A stretch of 64,000 bases of DNA from Chthoniobacter flavus Ellin428 (GTDB lineage Bacteria; Verrucomicrobiota; Verrucomicrobiia; Chthoniobacterales; Chthoniobacteraceae): assembly GCF_000173075.1 (NCBI RefSeq), contig NZ_ABVL01000004.1, positions 372,001-436,000 of the forward strand. Reading direction: 5' to 3'. The notes under the pieces were generated by a model, which saw only the letters and a list, made by a program, of their open reading frames with translations, was not told where the DNA came from and searched no databases. Below are positions 23,020 through 32,143 of the stretch, in pieces (positions within the stretch are counted from its first letter, which is position 1; each line of letters begins with the position of its first letter). Made by a program: the position numbers and the translations under genes.

Positions 23020-24032
23020 CCCCGGATCGCCTTTCAGAAATCGCCAGCCGTTACTCGAAACTGCGCATCGCCGTCGTCGGCGATCTTTGCCTCGACCGCT
23101 ACCTGGAGATCGATCCGTCGCGGGCGGAGGTTTCGATCGAGACGGGATTGCCGGTTTACAATGTCGCCCGCGTGCGTTCGCAGCCCGGGGCTGCGGGGAC
23201 GATTCTGAACAACCTCGTGGCGCTCGGCGTGGGGCAGATTTTTCCCGTCGGGTTCTGCGGTGAGGATGGGGAGGGGTATGAATTGCTGCGGGCGCTCGGA
23301 GCGCTGCCGGGCGTGGATACGGCGCACTTTTTTCAGACGTCGGCGCGGCGCACGTTTACCTATTGCAAGCCGTTGATCATGGAACCGGGGCAGCCGCCGC
23401 GGGAGCTCAATCGGCTGGATTCCAAGAACTGGACGCCAACGCCGGCGGAGGTCGCCGATCGGATCGCGGACTCCGTGGAGAAGCTGCGCGGGGCAGTCGA
23501 TGCAGTGATCTTGATGGACCAGGTCGATGTCGAGGAAACGGGTGTAGTGACGAAGTCCGTGCTGGCGCGCGTGGAAGCGCTGGAAAAGAAAGCGGCGCCG
23601 ATTCCCGTGCTGGCGGATAGCCGTCGTGGATTGCGCGGGTTTTCCTCGGTGATTTTCAAGATGAACGCGGCGGAGCTTTCCGCGCTGACCGGGATGCCGG
23701 CGCAATCGTCGCTGGAGGAGGTCCGCAGTGCGGCGGTGGAACTGGCGCAGCAGAATCAACGCGCGGTGTTTGTCACCATGGCCGAGCGTGGGTTGGTCGG
23801 CGCATTGCCCGATGGGCGCAGCGAGCATGTGCCGGCGTTGGCGTTGCGTGGGACGATCGACGTCGTGGGGGCGGGGGATTCGGTGACGGCGAATCTCGCG
23901 GCGGCACTCGCAGGGGGCGCGGAATTGCGCGAGGCTTTGAGTGTCGCGGCGCTGGCTTCTTCGATTGTCATCCACCAGTTAGGGACATCGGGAAGCGCGT
24001 CGGTGGCGCAGATGAAGGGGCTGTTGGGTTAA
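23016..24032 (+). CDS. PfkB/ribokinase-family sugar kinase, HldE N-domain-like
   Basis: 338 residues from ATG 23016, overlapping the previous stop. The N-terminus IAVVGDLCLDRYLEID, then PGAAGTILNNLVALG, matches the RfaE/HldE heptose kinase subgroup of PfkB proteins. The C-terminal PfkB signature is DVVGAGDSVTANLAAAL with the catalytic Asp, and the preceding VFVTMAERGLVGAL is also typical. HldE in E. coli is fused to a nucleotidyltransferase; here the kinase stands alone, like HldA. With GmhA-like isomerase and HAD phosphatase in the same operon it suggests a heptose-like phosphorylation route, but neither nucleotidyltransferase nor epimerase is present. It is the last gene; repeats and a T-run follow at 24096-24290. 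Confidence 0.85.
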   Translation: MTPDRLSEIASRYSKLRIAVVGDLCLDRYLEIDPSRAEVSIETGLPVYNVARVRSQPGAAGTILNNLVALGVGQIFPVGFCGEDGEGYELLRALGALPGVDTAHFFQTSARRTFTYCKPLIMEPGQPPRELNRLDSKNWTPTPAEVADRIADSVEKLRGAVDAVILMDQVDVEETGVVTKSVLARVEALEKKAAPIPVLADSRRGLRGFSSVIFKMNAAELSALTGMPAQSSLEEVRSAAVELAQQNQRAVFVTMAERGLVGALPDGRSEHVPALALRGTIDVVGAGDSVTANLAAALAGGAELREALSVAALASSIVIHQLGTSGSASVAQMKGLLG

Positions 24033-24064
24033 AACGCAGAGGCGCAGAGACGCAGAGGTCGCAG
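24033..24064 (+). repeat. Dispersed GCAGAG-word repeat, copy 2
   Basis: Words AACGCAGAG, GCGCAGAG, ACGCAGAG, GTCGCAGAG directly after the stop of the PfkB gene. It is the counterpart of the tract at 17356-17388, same strand. Confidence 0.75.
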
Positions 24065-24095
24065 AGGAAAAGCGCAAGCGCCCTCCCAAAAAGCC

Positions 24096-24290
24096 GTCAT
24101 CCTGAGCGAACGGGGAATCATGGGCGGAGTCGAAGGATCTCCAATATCCCGGGCGAAGGCGGTGGGAGAAATGAGGCCGTGGACACAGTGCTGCACGTGG
24201 GGCTCCGCGCGAAAACCCACGAAAATTGGAGGTCCTTCGACTCCGCCCATGCTACCCCGCTCCGCTCAGGATGACTGGCTTTTTTTTGGA
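24096..24290 (+). terminator. Large inverted repeat followed by a T-run
   Basis: Arms 24096-24145 and 24225-24275 are about 50-bp inverted copies with few mismatches (outer ends GTCATCCTGAGCG and CGCTCAGGATGAC; inner part GGCGGAGTCGAAGGATC-like). They enclose an 80-nt spacer. The right arm runs into CTGGC and eight T residues (to about 24288), so on the plus strand it has the form of an oversized intrinsic terminator for the ROK-PfkB operon. The outer word is a sequence dispersed in many bacterial genomes, so a mobile hairpin may have been recruited. Confidence 0.7.
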
Positions 24291-24397
24291 GCGCTTCGCG
24301 CGTCTTTGCCAAACGCTTACCGATGGCATTGCCGCTCCTTATGAGGAAATTTTTCTTGGACGATTCTCAGCAAAGGGGAAGGGCGAAGAAAGGGAAG

Positions 24398-24474
24398 CAT
24401 CCAAGATCCAACGATCAACACCCAATGGCACAAGCGTGTGCGGTGGCGCCTCTTCCATTGGATGTTGGATGTTT
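24398..24474. repeat. ATCCAAC-word palindrome
   Basis: Left arm 24398-24428 consists of 7-nt words (CATCCAA, GATCCAA, CGATCAA, CACCCAA) ending TGG. Right arm 24455-24474 is the shorter complement (CCATTGG, ATGTTGG, ATGTT). The loop is 26 nt. It lies between the sugar operon and the 3' end of the RND operon and may terminate the latter on the minus strand. Confidence 0.7.
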
Positions 24475-24499
24475 TGCCTTTGTCGGGCGTTCTGTATGC

Positions 24500-27400
24500 T
24501 CAACGCGCCCCTTCCCAGTCGAGTTCCTCGGAGGTATGTTTTTCCGGGCCGCGGAAGTAGAGGCGCAGGTGCTCCCAGAAGAGGTAGATGACCGGCGTGG
24601 TGTAGAGGGTGAGGATTTGCGAGACGATGAGGCCGCCGACGACGGCGATGCCGAGCGGTTGACGCAATTCCGCGCCGACGCCCATGCCGATGGCCAGCGG
24701 GACGGCGCCGAGGAGGGCAGCCATGGTGGTCATCATGATCGGGCGGAAGCGGATGATGCAGGCTTTGAAGATGGCTTCTTCCGGGCCCATGTTTTGATGG
24801 CGCTCCGCCTCGAGGGCGAAGTCGATCATCATGATGGCGTTTTTCTTCACGATGCCCATGAGCAGGATGATGGCGATGAAGGAGACGAGCGAGAGCTCGG
24901 AGTGGAAGAGCATCAACGCGAGGAGCGCACCGAGACCGGCGCTGGGCAGCGTGGAGAGAATGGTGATCGGGTGAATGAGGCTCTCGTAGAGCATGCCGAG
25001 CACGATGTAGACGGTGATGAGCGCGGCGAGGATGAGGATGGGCAGACTGGAGAGTGATTGCTGGAAGACCTGCGCGGTGCCCTGGAAACTGCCGTTGATC
25101 GAGGACGGCATATTCAGCTCGTGCTTGGTTTGCTCGACGATTTCGGTCGCCTGTCCGAGCGAGATGCCCGGCGCGAGATTGAAGGAAATCGTCGCGCAGG
25201 GGAATTGACCCTGGTGGCTGACGGTGAGATACGCGTTGCTTGTTTGGAACTTGGAGACCGAGGAGAGCGGCACCAGAGCCCCGGTGGTGGATTTGACGTA
25301 GATCTGATTGAGATATTTCGGATCGGTCTGGAATTTCGGATCGACCTCGAGAATCACGTGATGCTGGTTGTATTGCTCGTAGAGCGTCGAGACCTGCCGC
25401 TGACCGAAGGCATCGTAGAGCGTGTTGTCGACATCGATGGGAGACACCCCGAGGCGGGAGGCCGCATCGCGGTCCACCACGACCGTGGTCTGCAGACCGC
25501 GGGTCTGCAGATCGCTATCGATATCCTTGATCTCCGGATGCTTGGCGAGTGCCGCCATGAGCTTCGGCGTCCATTGGTTGAGGTCTTCGAGATCGCCGCT
25601 CTGCAGCGCGTATTGATACTGTCCTTTGCTGCCGCCACGGCTGCCCACGCGAATGTCCTGGTCGGGGCTGAGGATGAGCCGGATGCCTTCGATGCCCGCG
25701 GTTTTTTTGCGGATGCGCGCAATGACTTCATCCGCGCTGAGCTTGCGCTCGGATTTCGGTTTGAGGCTGAGGAAGAAGCTGCCGTTGTTCACGCTGCTGC
25801 TGCGATAGCCGCTGCCGATGAAGGAGCTGAAAGTATCGATGGCCGGATCTTCCAACAGAATCTGCGAGATGCGCCCCTGAAGCTTGACCATCTGCGGGAA
25901 GGAAACGTCCTGACCGGCGACCGTCGTGCCGTGCATCTGGCCGGTGTCCTGTTGCGGGAAAAAGCCCTTCGGCACCACCCCGTAAAGCCAGATGGTCATG
26001 ACGATCGTCATCAGGGTGATGAGGAGCATGGGGAGCTGATGGCGCAGAACCCATTTCAGGCTGCTCTCGTAATGGCTGACCATCCAGTTCAAGCCCGCTT
26101 CGCTCCAGCGCTGGATGAAATTCATCTTCTTCGGATGCGCGGCTTCGGCCTTGAGGAAGCGCGAGCACATCATCGGCGTGAGGGTCAGGGAAATGACGCC
26201 GGAGACGACAATCGCCGCGCTGAGCGTGACGGCGAATTCGTGGAAGAGACGTCCGATCAAGCCGCCCATGAAAAGCAGCGGACCGAACACGGCGATGAGC
26301 GACAGGCTGATCGAGATAATGGTGAAGCCGATTTGTCGCGCGCCCTTGAGTGCGGCCTCCATCGGCTTTTCGCCTTCTTCGACAAAACGAAAGACGTTCT
26401 CGATGACGACGATCGCGTCGTCGACCACGAAGCCCACGGAGATGGTTACCGCCATGAGCGAAATGTTGTCGAGGCTGTAGTGCAGCAGGTACATGACGCC
26501 GAATGTGCCGGCGAGCGAGAGCGGCACGGTGACACTGGCGATGAAGGTGGGCCAAAAGCGCCGCAGGAAGAGGAAGATGACCATGACCACCAGGGCGATG
26601 CTCGCCATGAGCGAGAACTGCACTTCCTCCACCGAGGCGCGGATGGTGATGGTGCGATCGCTGATCACATCGAGGTGCACGCTGGGCGGGAGCCACTTTT
26701 CCGTCGTGGGCAGAGCGGCCTTCACGAGATCCGTCGTGGCAATGACGTTGGCGTCGGGTTGCTTGAAGACGATGACCAGCACGGCCGGCTTGGTGCCGGC
26801 CCACCCGCCGAGACGGGAGTTCTCGACGCCGTTCACGACGTTGGCCACCGAGCTCAGTTTGATGGGCGTGCCGTTCTTGGTGGCAAGGATGAGATTGCGA
26901 TACTCGCCGGCTTCGAGGAGTTGGTCGTTGCTGTAGATCGCGTAGGAGGCTTTGTCGCCATCGACGCTGCCTTTCGGCATGTCCACATTCACCTGCTGGA
27001 GATAATTGCGGACGTCTTCGAGACTGATCTGGCTGGAAGCCAGAGCCGCGGGATTGACCTGCACCCGCACGGCCGATTTTTCCGCGCCGCTGATGACTAC
27101 CTGGCCGACGCCCTTCAGCTGCGCGAGTTGCTGGCCGACGATTTCGTCGGCGTACTGGAAGACCTGCGTCGGTTCCCGGGTCTCGCTGGTCATCGCGAGA
27201 ATGAGGATCGGCGCGTCCGCCGGATTTTGTTTCCGCCAGGAGGGCAGGGTGGGGATGTTGATCGGCAGATCGGCGGCGGCTTCATCAATGGCGCGCTGGA
27301 CGTCGCGGGCCGCGCCGTCGACCGCGCGATCGAGGTCGAATTGAATGGAGATGCCGGTGGCACCGAGCGAACTGGTAGAGGTCATCTCCGTGATGCCGGA

Positions 27401-27622
27401 AATTTCACCGAGGCGCCGCTCGAGCGGTGCGGCCAGCGAGGAGGCCACGGTCTGGGGGTCGGCGCCGGGCAAGGACGCGTTAACCGAGATCATCGGGAAA
27501 TCGACGTGCGGCAACGGGGCGACCGGCAGGAAGTGATAGGCGACGATGCCTAGGAAGAAGAGGCCTCCCGCGAGCAGGAATGTCCCCGCTGGCCGGCGAA
27601 TGAATGGCTCGGAGATATTCAT
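24500..27622 (-). CDS. RND efflux permease, MdtC/MuxC-like, 1040 aa
   Basis: Inner-membrane proton-driven multidrug exporter of the AcrB/MdtC type. Features in order: the cytoplasmic start MNISEPFIRRPAG, TM1 (residues about 12-34), the first periplasmic porter domain with FPMISVNASLPGADPQT, TM2-6 with the essential Asp pair in TM4 (GFVVDDAIVVIENVFRF), the second porter domain, and TM7-12. The length is usual for RND permeases. It starts 2 bp after the stop of the first permease gene (27625-30771), so the two permeases are co-translated as in mdtBC. It is the last gene of the minus-strand operon marR-MFP-RND-RND. Substrates cannot be deduced. Confidence 0.93.
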   Translation of the reverse strand: MNISEPFIRRPAGTFLLAGGLFFLGIVAYHFLPVAPLPHVDFPMISVNASLPGADPQTVASSLAAPLERRLGEISGITEMTSTSSLGATGISIQFDLDRAVDGAARDVQRAIDEAAADLPINIPTLPSWRKQNPADAPILILAMTSETREPTQVFQYADEIVGQQLAQLKGVGQVVISGAEKSAVRVQVNPAALASSQISLEDVRNYLQQVNVDMPKGSVDGDKASYAIYSNDQLLEAGEYRNLILATKNGTPIKLSSVANVVNGVENSRLGGWAGTKPAVLVIVFKQPDANVIATTDLVKAALPTTEKWLPPSVHLDVISDRTITIRASVEEVQFSLMASIALVVMVIFLFLRRFWPTFIASVTVPLSLAGTFGVMYLLHYSLDNISLMAVTISVGFVVDDAIVVIENVFRFVEEGEKPMEAALKGARQIGFTIISISLSLIAVFGPLLFMGGLIGRLFHEFAVTLSAAIVVSGVISLTLTPMMCSRFLKAEAAHPKKMNFIQRWSEAGLNWMVSHYESSLKWVLRHQLPMLLITLMTIVMTIWLYGVVPKGFFPQQDTGQMHGTTVAGQDVSFPQMVKLQGRISQILLEDPAIDTFSSFIGSGYRSSSVNNGSFFLSLKPKSERKLSADEVIARIRKKTAGIEGIRLILSPDQDIRVGSRGGSKGQYQYALQSGDLEDLNQWTPKLMAALAKHPEIKDIDSDLQTRGLQTTVVVDRDAASRLGVSPIDVDNTLYDAFGQRQVSTLYEQYNQHHVILEVDPKFQTDPKYLNQIYVKSTTGALVPLSSVSKFQTSNAYLTVSHQGQFPCATISFNLAPGISLGQATEIVEQTKHELNMPSSINGSFQGTAQVFQQSLSSLPILILAALITVYIVLGMLYESLIHPITILSTLPSAGLGALLALMLFHSELSLVSFIAIILLMGIVKKNAIMMIDFALEAERHQNMGPEEAIFKACIIRFRPIMMTTMAALLGAVPLAIGMGVGAELRQPLGIAVVGGLIVSQILTLYTTPVIYLFWEHLRLYFRGPEKHTSEELDWEGAR

Positions 27623-27624
27623 GT

Positions 27625-30600
27625 CTACACGCCGACTTCCGGGCGCCGGTTCACGGCCGGCAGGGTCTCTTCATGCAGACCGGGCAGGCCCTTCCGCGCA
27701 CGCCACTGGCGGACACGGAGGCCCATGCGGTCGAGATAGAGATAGATGACCGGAGTGGTGTAAAGGGTGAGGAATTGCGAGAGCAACAACCCGCCGACGA
27801 TGGCGATGCCGAGCGGCTTGCGGAGTTCGGAGCCGGTGCCGTTCTCCAGGGCGAGCGGCAGGGCGCCGAGCAACGCGGCGAAGGTGGTCATCATGATCGG
27901 GCGGAAACGGAGCAGGCACGCCTGGTAGATGGATTGCTCGGGCGGCAGGCCTTCGTTGCGCTCGGCGTCGAGCGCGAAGTCGATCATCATGATCGCGTTC
28001 TTCTTCACGATGCCGATGAGGAGGATGATGCCGATGAGCGCGATGAGCGACATATCGATGTGGAAAATGATGAGCGCGAGCAGCGCACCCACGCCGGCGG
28101 AAGGCAACGAGGAGAGAATGGTGATCGGGTGGATGTAGCTCTCATAGAGCACCCCCAGCACGATATAGATGACGACGATGGCCGCGAGGATGAGGAAGGG
28201 CTCGCTGGCCAGCGAAGAGCGGAATTCAGCCGCGCTGCCGGAGAAGGAGGTCACCACCGTGTCGGGCAACCCGATTTCCTGCTGGGCTTTCTGGATCGCT
28301 TCGATGGCGGCGCCAAGCGAGCTGTTCGGGCTCAGGTTGAAGGAAAGCGTGACGGCGGGGAACTGGCCCTCATGGAGGATGGAGAGCGGCGCGGTGACCG
28401 TCTTGAGCGAAGCGAAGGCGCTCAACGGGACCATCTGCCCGGTGGAGCTCTTCACATAGATCTTGGTCAGCGATTCCGGCGTGAGCTGGAAGTGCGGCTC
28501 GACCTCGAGGATGACGCGATACTGGTTCAGCTGCGTGAAGATGATCGAGACCTGGCGCTGGCCAAAGGCGTCGTAAAGCGTGTCGTCGATCGCCTGGGTG
28601 AGGACGTTGTAGCGCGAGGCCTGCTCGCGATCGATGTCCACGCTGATCTGCAAGCCGTCCGACTGCTGGTCGCTCGCCGCGTCCGAGAGCTCGGGCAGGG
28701 TGCGGAATTTGGCGAGAAGCTTCGGCGCCCACTCGGCGAGTTCTTCTTCATCCGCATCCTCGAGCGTATACTGGTATTGGGTGCGGCTAAGGCGGCTGTC
28801 GATCTGCACGTCCTGCACCGCTTGCATGTAGAGGGAAATGCCTTCGACGTTCCTGGTCGCTTCGCGGAGGCGGTTGATGATGGCGCTGGCGTCTTCCTTG
28901 CGCTCCTCGCGCGGCTTGAGCTGGATATTCATGCGGCCGCTATTGACCGTGGCATTGACCGCCCCACCGCCGACGAAGGAGCTGACGCTGCGCACATCCG
29001 GATCCTGGCGGACGATTTCCGCGATGGCGCGCTGTTTCTCCGCCATGGCCTTGAAGGAGATCGACTGCGCGGAATCCGTGACGCCGAGAATGAGGCCGGT
29101 GTCCTGCTGGGGCAGCAGGCCCTTGGGCACGATGATGTAGAGATAGATCGTGGCGACGAGCGTGCCGATGGCCACCATGAGGGTGAAGAATTGATGGGCC
29201 ATGACCCACTTCAAGCCGGTCTCATAGAGATTGAGCATCGACTGGAACATCTTCTCCGTGGCGTGGTAGAAGCGGCCCTGGTCCTCCTCGCGCTCCGGCT
29301 TGAGGAGGCGGGCGCACATCATGGGTGTGAGCGTGAGCGAGACGAAAGCGGAGGCGACGACCGCGATACTGAGTGTGATGGCGAATTCGCGGAACAGGCG
29401 GCCGACGATGCCAGTCATGAAGAGCAGCGGGATGAAGACGGCGATGAGCGAGACGGAAAGCGAGATGACGGTGAAGCCGATCTGCTTCGCACCCTTGAGC
29501 GCGGCTTCCATGGGCGGATCGCCCATTTCGATGAAGCGCACGATGTTCTCGATCATGACGATGGCGTCATCGACGACGAAGCCGGTCGAGATGGTCAGCG
29601 CCATGAGCGAGAGGTTATCAAGGCTGAAACCGATGAGCTTCATGACCCCGAAGGTGCCGATGATCGCGAGCGGCAGGGCGACCGAGGGAATGACCGTTGC
29701 CCAGAATTTGCGCAGGAAGACGAAGATCACCGCGACGACGAGGACGACGGTGAGGATGAGCGTGAACTGCACGTCCTTCACCGAAGCGCGGATGGTCTCG
29801 GTGCGGTCGGCCAGGATCTCCAGCTTGATCGTCGGCGGCAGCATGGAGCGCAGCTTCGGCAGCAGCGCTTTGATGCGGTCGGCGGTCTCGATGATATTCG
29901 CGCCGGGCTGGCGCTGGACATCGAGAATGACCGCGGGAGTGCCATTCACCCAACCAGCGAGACGCACGTTTTCCACGCCATCGACGACCTGGCCGATGTC
30001 GCGCAGGCGGACGGGCGCGCCGTTTTTGTAAGCGACGATGACTTCACCGTATTCCTTGGCGGTGAAGATCTGGTCGTTGGCGCCGATCGCGTAGGATTGC
30101 TTTGGACCGTCGAAGTTGCCCTTGGGTTGATTGGTATTGTTGTTGGTCAGTGCGGTCCGGATGTCCTCGAGACCCGTGCCGAGCGAGGCGATGGCGGCGG
30201 GATTGATGCGCACGCGGACGGCCGGTTTCTGGTTGCCCTCGATGGTGACGAGACCGACGCCGCTGACCTCGCTGAGCTTTTGCGCGAGGATGGTGTCTGC
30301 CTTGTCGTTGACCTGCTCGAGAGGCAGCGTATCCGAGGTGAGGACAAGGCTGATGATGGCGGTATCCGCGGGGTTGACCTTGCTGTAGGTGGGGGGATTC
30401 GGCATGCCCTTGGGCAACACGCCGGAGGCGGTATTGATCGCGGCCTGCACGTCCTGCGCGGCGCCGTCGATATCGCGGTCGAGGACGAACTGCAGGGTGA
30501 TGGTGGTGTTCCCGAAGGAGCTGACCGAGGTCATGCTCGAGAGACCGCTGATCTGGCCGAAATTGCGTTCCAGCGGCGTGGTTACCGACGAGGCCATGAC

Positions 30601-30771
30601 GTCCGGGCTGGCGCCGGGATATTGCGCGACCACCTGAATGGTCGGGAAATCGACCGGAGGCAGCGCGGAGATGGGCAGGAGGAAGTACCCCAGCATGCCC
30701 ATGATGATGACGCCAACCATCAGCAATGTGGTGGCGATGGGCCTCCGGATGAAGGGCTCGGAAATATTCAT
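27625..30771 (-). CDS. RND efflux permease, MdtB-like, 1048 aa
   Basis: Second AcrB-type proton/drug antiporter of the operon, similar in layout to the downstream permease. It begins MNISEPFIRRPIATTLLMVG. The first porter domain has FPTIQVVAQYPGASPD. TM4 carries the proton-relay Asp pair in GFVVDDAIVMIENIVRF. The ISSLPSAGVGALLALIIF-type TM10-11 region is near the C-terminus. Tandem heteromeric permeases of this kind (MdtB/MdtC, MuxB/MuxC) form mixed trimers with one adaptor protein. The start is 35 bp after the adaptor stop. No outer-membrane TolC-like gene is in the window, so the channel must be encoded elsewhere. Confidence 0.93.
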   Translation of the reverse strand: MNISEPFIRRPIATTLLMVGVIIMGMLGYFLLPISALPPVDFPTIQVVAQYPGASPDVMASSVTTPLERNFGQISGLSSMTSVSSFGNTTITLQFVLDRDIDGAAQDVQAAINTASGVLPKGMPNPPTYSKVNPADTAIISLVLTSDTLPLEQVNDKADTILAQKLSEVSGVGLVTIEGNQKPAVRVRINPAAIASLGTGLEDIRTALTNNNTNQPKGNFDGPKQSYAIGANDQIFTAKEYGEVIVAYKNGAPVRLRDIGQVVDGVENVRLAGWVNGTPAVILDVQRQPGANIIETADRIKALLPKLRSMLPPTIKLEILADRTETIRASVKDVQFTLILTVVLVVAVIFVFLRKFWATVIPSVALPLAIIGTFGVMKLIGFSLDNLSLMALTISTGFVVDDAIVMIENIVRFIEMGDPPMEAALKGAKQIGFTVISLSVSLIAVFIPLLFMTGIVGRLFREFAITLSIAVVASAFVSLTLTPMMCARLLKPEREEDQGRFYHATEKMFQSMLNLYETGLKWVMAHQFFTLMVAIGTLVATIYLYIIVPKGLLPQQDTGLILGVTDSAQSISFKAMAEKQRAIAEIVRQDPDVRSVSSFVGGGAVNATVNSGRMNIQLKPREERKEDASAIINRLREATRNVEGISLYMQAVQDVQIDSRLSRTQYQYTLEDADEEELAEWAPKLLAKFRTLPELSDAASDQQSDGLQISVDIDREQASRYNVLTQAIDDTLYDAFGQRQVSIIFTQLNQYRVILEVEPHFQLTPESLTKIYVKSSTGQMVPLSAFASLKTVTAPLSILHEGQFPAVTLSFNLSPNSSLGAAIEAIQKAQQEIGLPDTVVTSFSGSAAEFRSSLASEPFLILAAIVVIYIVLGVLYESYIHPITILSSLPSAGVGALLALIIFHIDMSLIALIGIILLIGIVKKNAIMMIDFALDAERNEGLPPEQSIYQACLLRFRPIMMTTFAALLGALPLALENGTGSELRKPLGIAIVGGLLLSQFLTLYTTPVIYLYLDRMGLRVRQWRARKGLPGLHEETLPAVNRRPEVGV

Positions 30772-30806
30772 CGATACACGGCGCGGTGGGCGCCGATCAT
30801 TTCAAT

Positions 30807-32117
30807 TCACTGCTCTTCTTGTGCCCGCTCTGTCCGTGGCTGCCGGGCTTGGTGCCGGCCGCGGGCGCGCCCGCCGGGCCAGCTCCGCCTCCGTGGGAGA
30901 CGACGATCTTGGAAACCGTTTTGCAATTTGTACTGGCCATCGACGACGACCTTTTCGCCCTCGGCGAGACCGCTCTCGATCAGCGCTTCGCCATCCTCGG
31001 TCTGGGCCATGTCGCCGTTTTCCTTGCGGGTGACTTTGACCTCGCGAATCTGGACCGTCTGGTCATCCTGGACGACGAAGACGTAAGTGCCATTCGGGCC
31101 GTGCTGGATGACGCTGGCCGGAACGACGAGGCCATCCTTCTGCGTGCTGAGATGCAGGTGCGCATTGATGAATTCGCCGGGCCAGAGCATGAGGTCCTTG
31201 TTCTCGAAGGTCGCCTTGAGCTTGATCGTGCCGGTCGTGATATCGATCTGGTTGTCGATGACGGAGAGCTTGCCGGTGTCGAGCTTGGTCTTGTCGTCGC
31301 GGTCCATGGCGAGGACGGCCAGTTCCTTGCCGTCGGCCGTTTCCTTGTGAATGGCGGTGAGCGACTGCTCGGGCAGAGTGAAGATCAGCGAAATGGGATG
31401 GAGCTGGGTGATGACGACCAGGCCGGTGGTGTCGGCGGCATGGACGATATTGCCCTGGTCGACGAGGCGAATGCCGGTGCGGCCATCGAGCGGAGAAACG
31501 ATGGTGGTGTAGTTGAGGTTCACCTTGGCGCTTTCCACTGCGGCGGTGTCGTTGGCCACGGTGCCTTCAAACTGGGCGACGAGCGCTTTCTGGGTGTCGT
31601 ACTGCTGGGAAGAAATGACCTTCTTGGCGACGAGATCGGCGTAACGATCGTAGTCCAGCTTGGCGTTGTTGAGTTGGGCCTGGTCCTGTTTCAGTTTGGC
31701 TTGGGCCTGCTCGACCGCGGCCTTGTAGGGCGCCTGGTCGATGATGGCGAGGACGTCACCGGCCTTCACGTCCTGGCCTTCCTCAAATGCCACCTTTTCC
31801 AATTGGCCATCCACCCGCGTGCGGACGGTGACGGTATTCAAAGCCTGGATGGTGCCGATGCCCTCGAGATAGATTGGCACATCCTTTTTGGTGACTGCGC
31901 CGACAACGACGGGCACAGGACCACCCGCGCCGCGGCCTTTCCCGCCCGAGCCTGTGGTAGCGGTGGATGCGGGGCGATGGGTGTAAAACCAGATTCCTCC
32001 GAGGACGAGGGCGAGCAGGATCACCCAAATCAGCCAGCCACCTTTCTTCGGTTCGGGTTGTTGGAGATTGGGCCGGGGCTTGGCAGGCGTGGGCTCCAGT
32101 TCGATGTAATTGGCCAT
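30807..32117 (-). CDS. RND efflux periplasmic adaptor (membrane fusion protein)
   Basis: 436 residues from ATG 32117 (MANYIELEPTPAKPRP); the frame open to 32252 overlaps marR and is not used. The N-terminal transmembrane anchor is GWLIWVILLALVLGGIWFY (about 27-46), with no lipobox. The biotinyl-lipoyl half-motif follows, then an alpha-hairpin coiled coil (about 140-200, KAAVEQAQAKLKQDQAQLNN), a beta-barrel (TTIVSPLDGRTGIRLVDQGN, ITQLHPISLIFTLPEQ) and a C-terminal membrane-proximal domain (GPNGTYVFVVQDDQ). It matches MdtA/AcrA adaptors that link the permease pair to an outer-membrane channel. The tail is Gly/Arg/Lys-rich. It is transcribed after marR (26-bp gap) and before the two permeases. 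Confidence 0.92.
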   Translation of the reverse strand: MANYIELEPTPAKPRPNLQQPEPKKGGWLIWVILLALVLGGIWFYTHRPASTATTGSGGKGRGAGGPVPVVVGAVTKKDVPIYLEGIGTIQALNTVTVRTRVDGQLEKVAFEEGQDVKAGDVLAIIDQAPYKAAVEQAQAKLKQDQAQLNNAKLDYDRYADLVAKKVISSQQYDTQKALVAQFEGTVANDTAAVESAKVNLNYTTIVSPLDGRTGIRLVDQGNIVHAADTTGLVVITQLHPISLIFTLPEQSLTAIHKETADGKELAVLAMDRDDKTKLDTGKLSVIDNQIDITTGTIKLKATFENKDLMLWPGEFINAHLHLSTQKDGLVVPASVIQHGPNGTYVFVVQDDQTVQIREVKVTRKENGDMAQTEDGEALIESGLAEGEKVVVDGQYKLQNGFQDRRLPRRRSWPGGRARGRHQARQPRTERAQEEQ

Positions 32118-32143
32118 GGGACGGATGAGGATGGAGGTGAAAA

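Noticed and set aside
17356..24064. Attachment sites flanking a 6.7-kb island
   Set aside because: No integrase or transposase lies between the two tracts; the same kind of word tract is scattered in intergenic DNA, so a dispersed repeat is simpler.
25058..31086. Long plus-strand open frames (831 and 1160 codons) opposite the RND permease genes
   Set aside because: Charged, low-complexity translations with no motifs; the minus-strand permeases have all family signatures.
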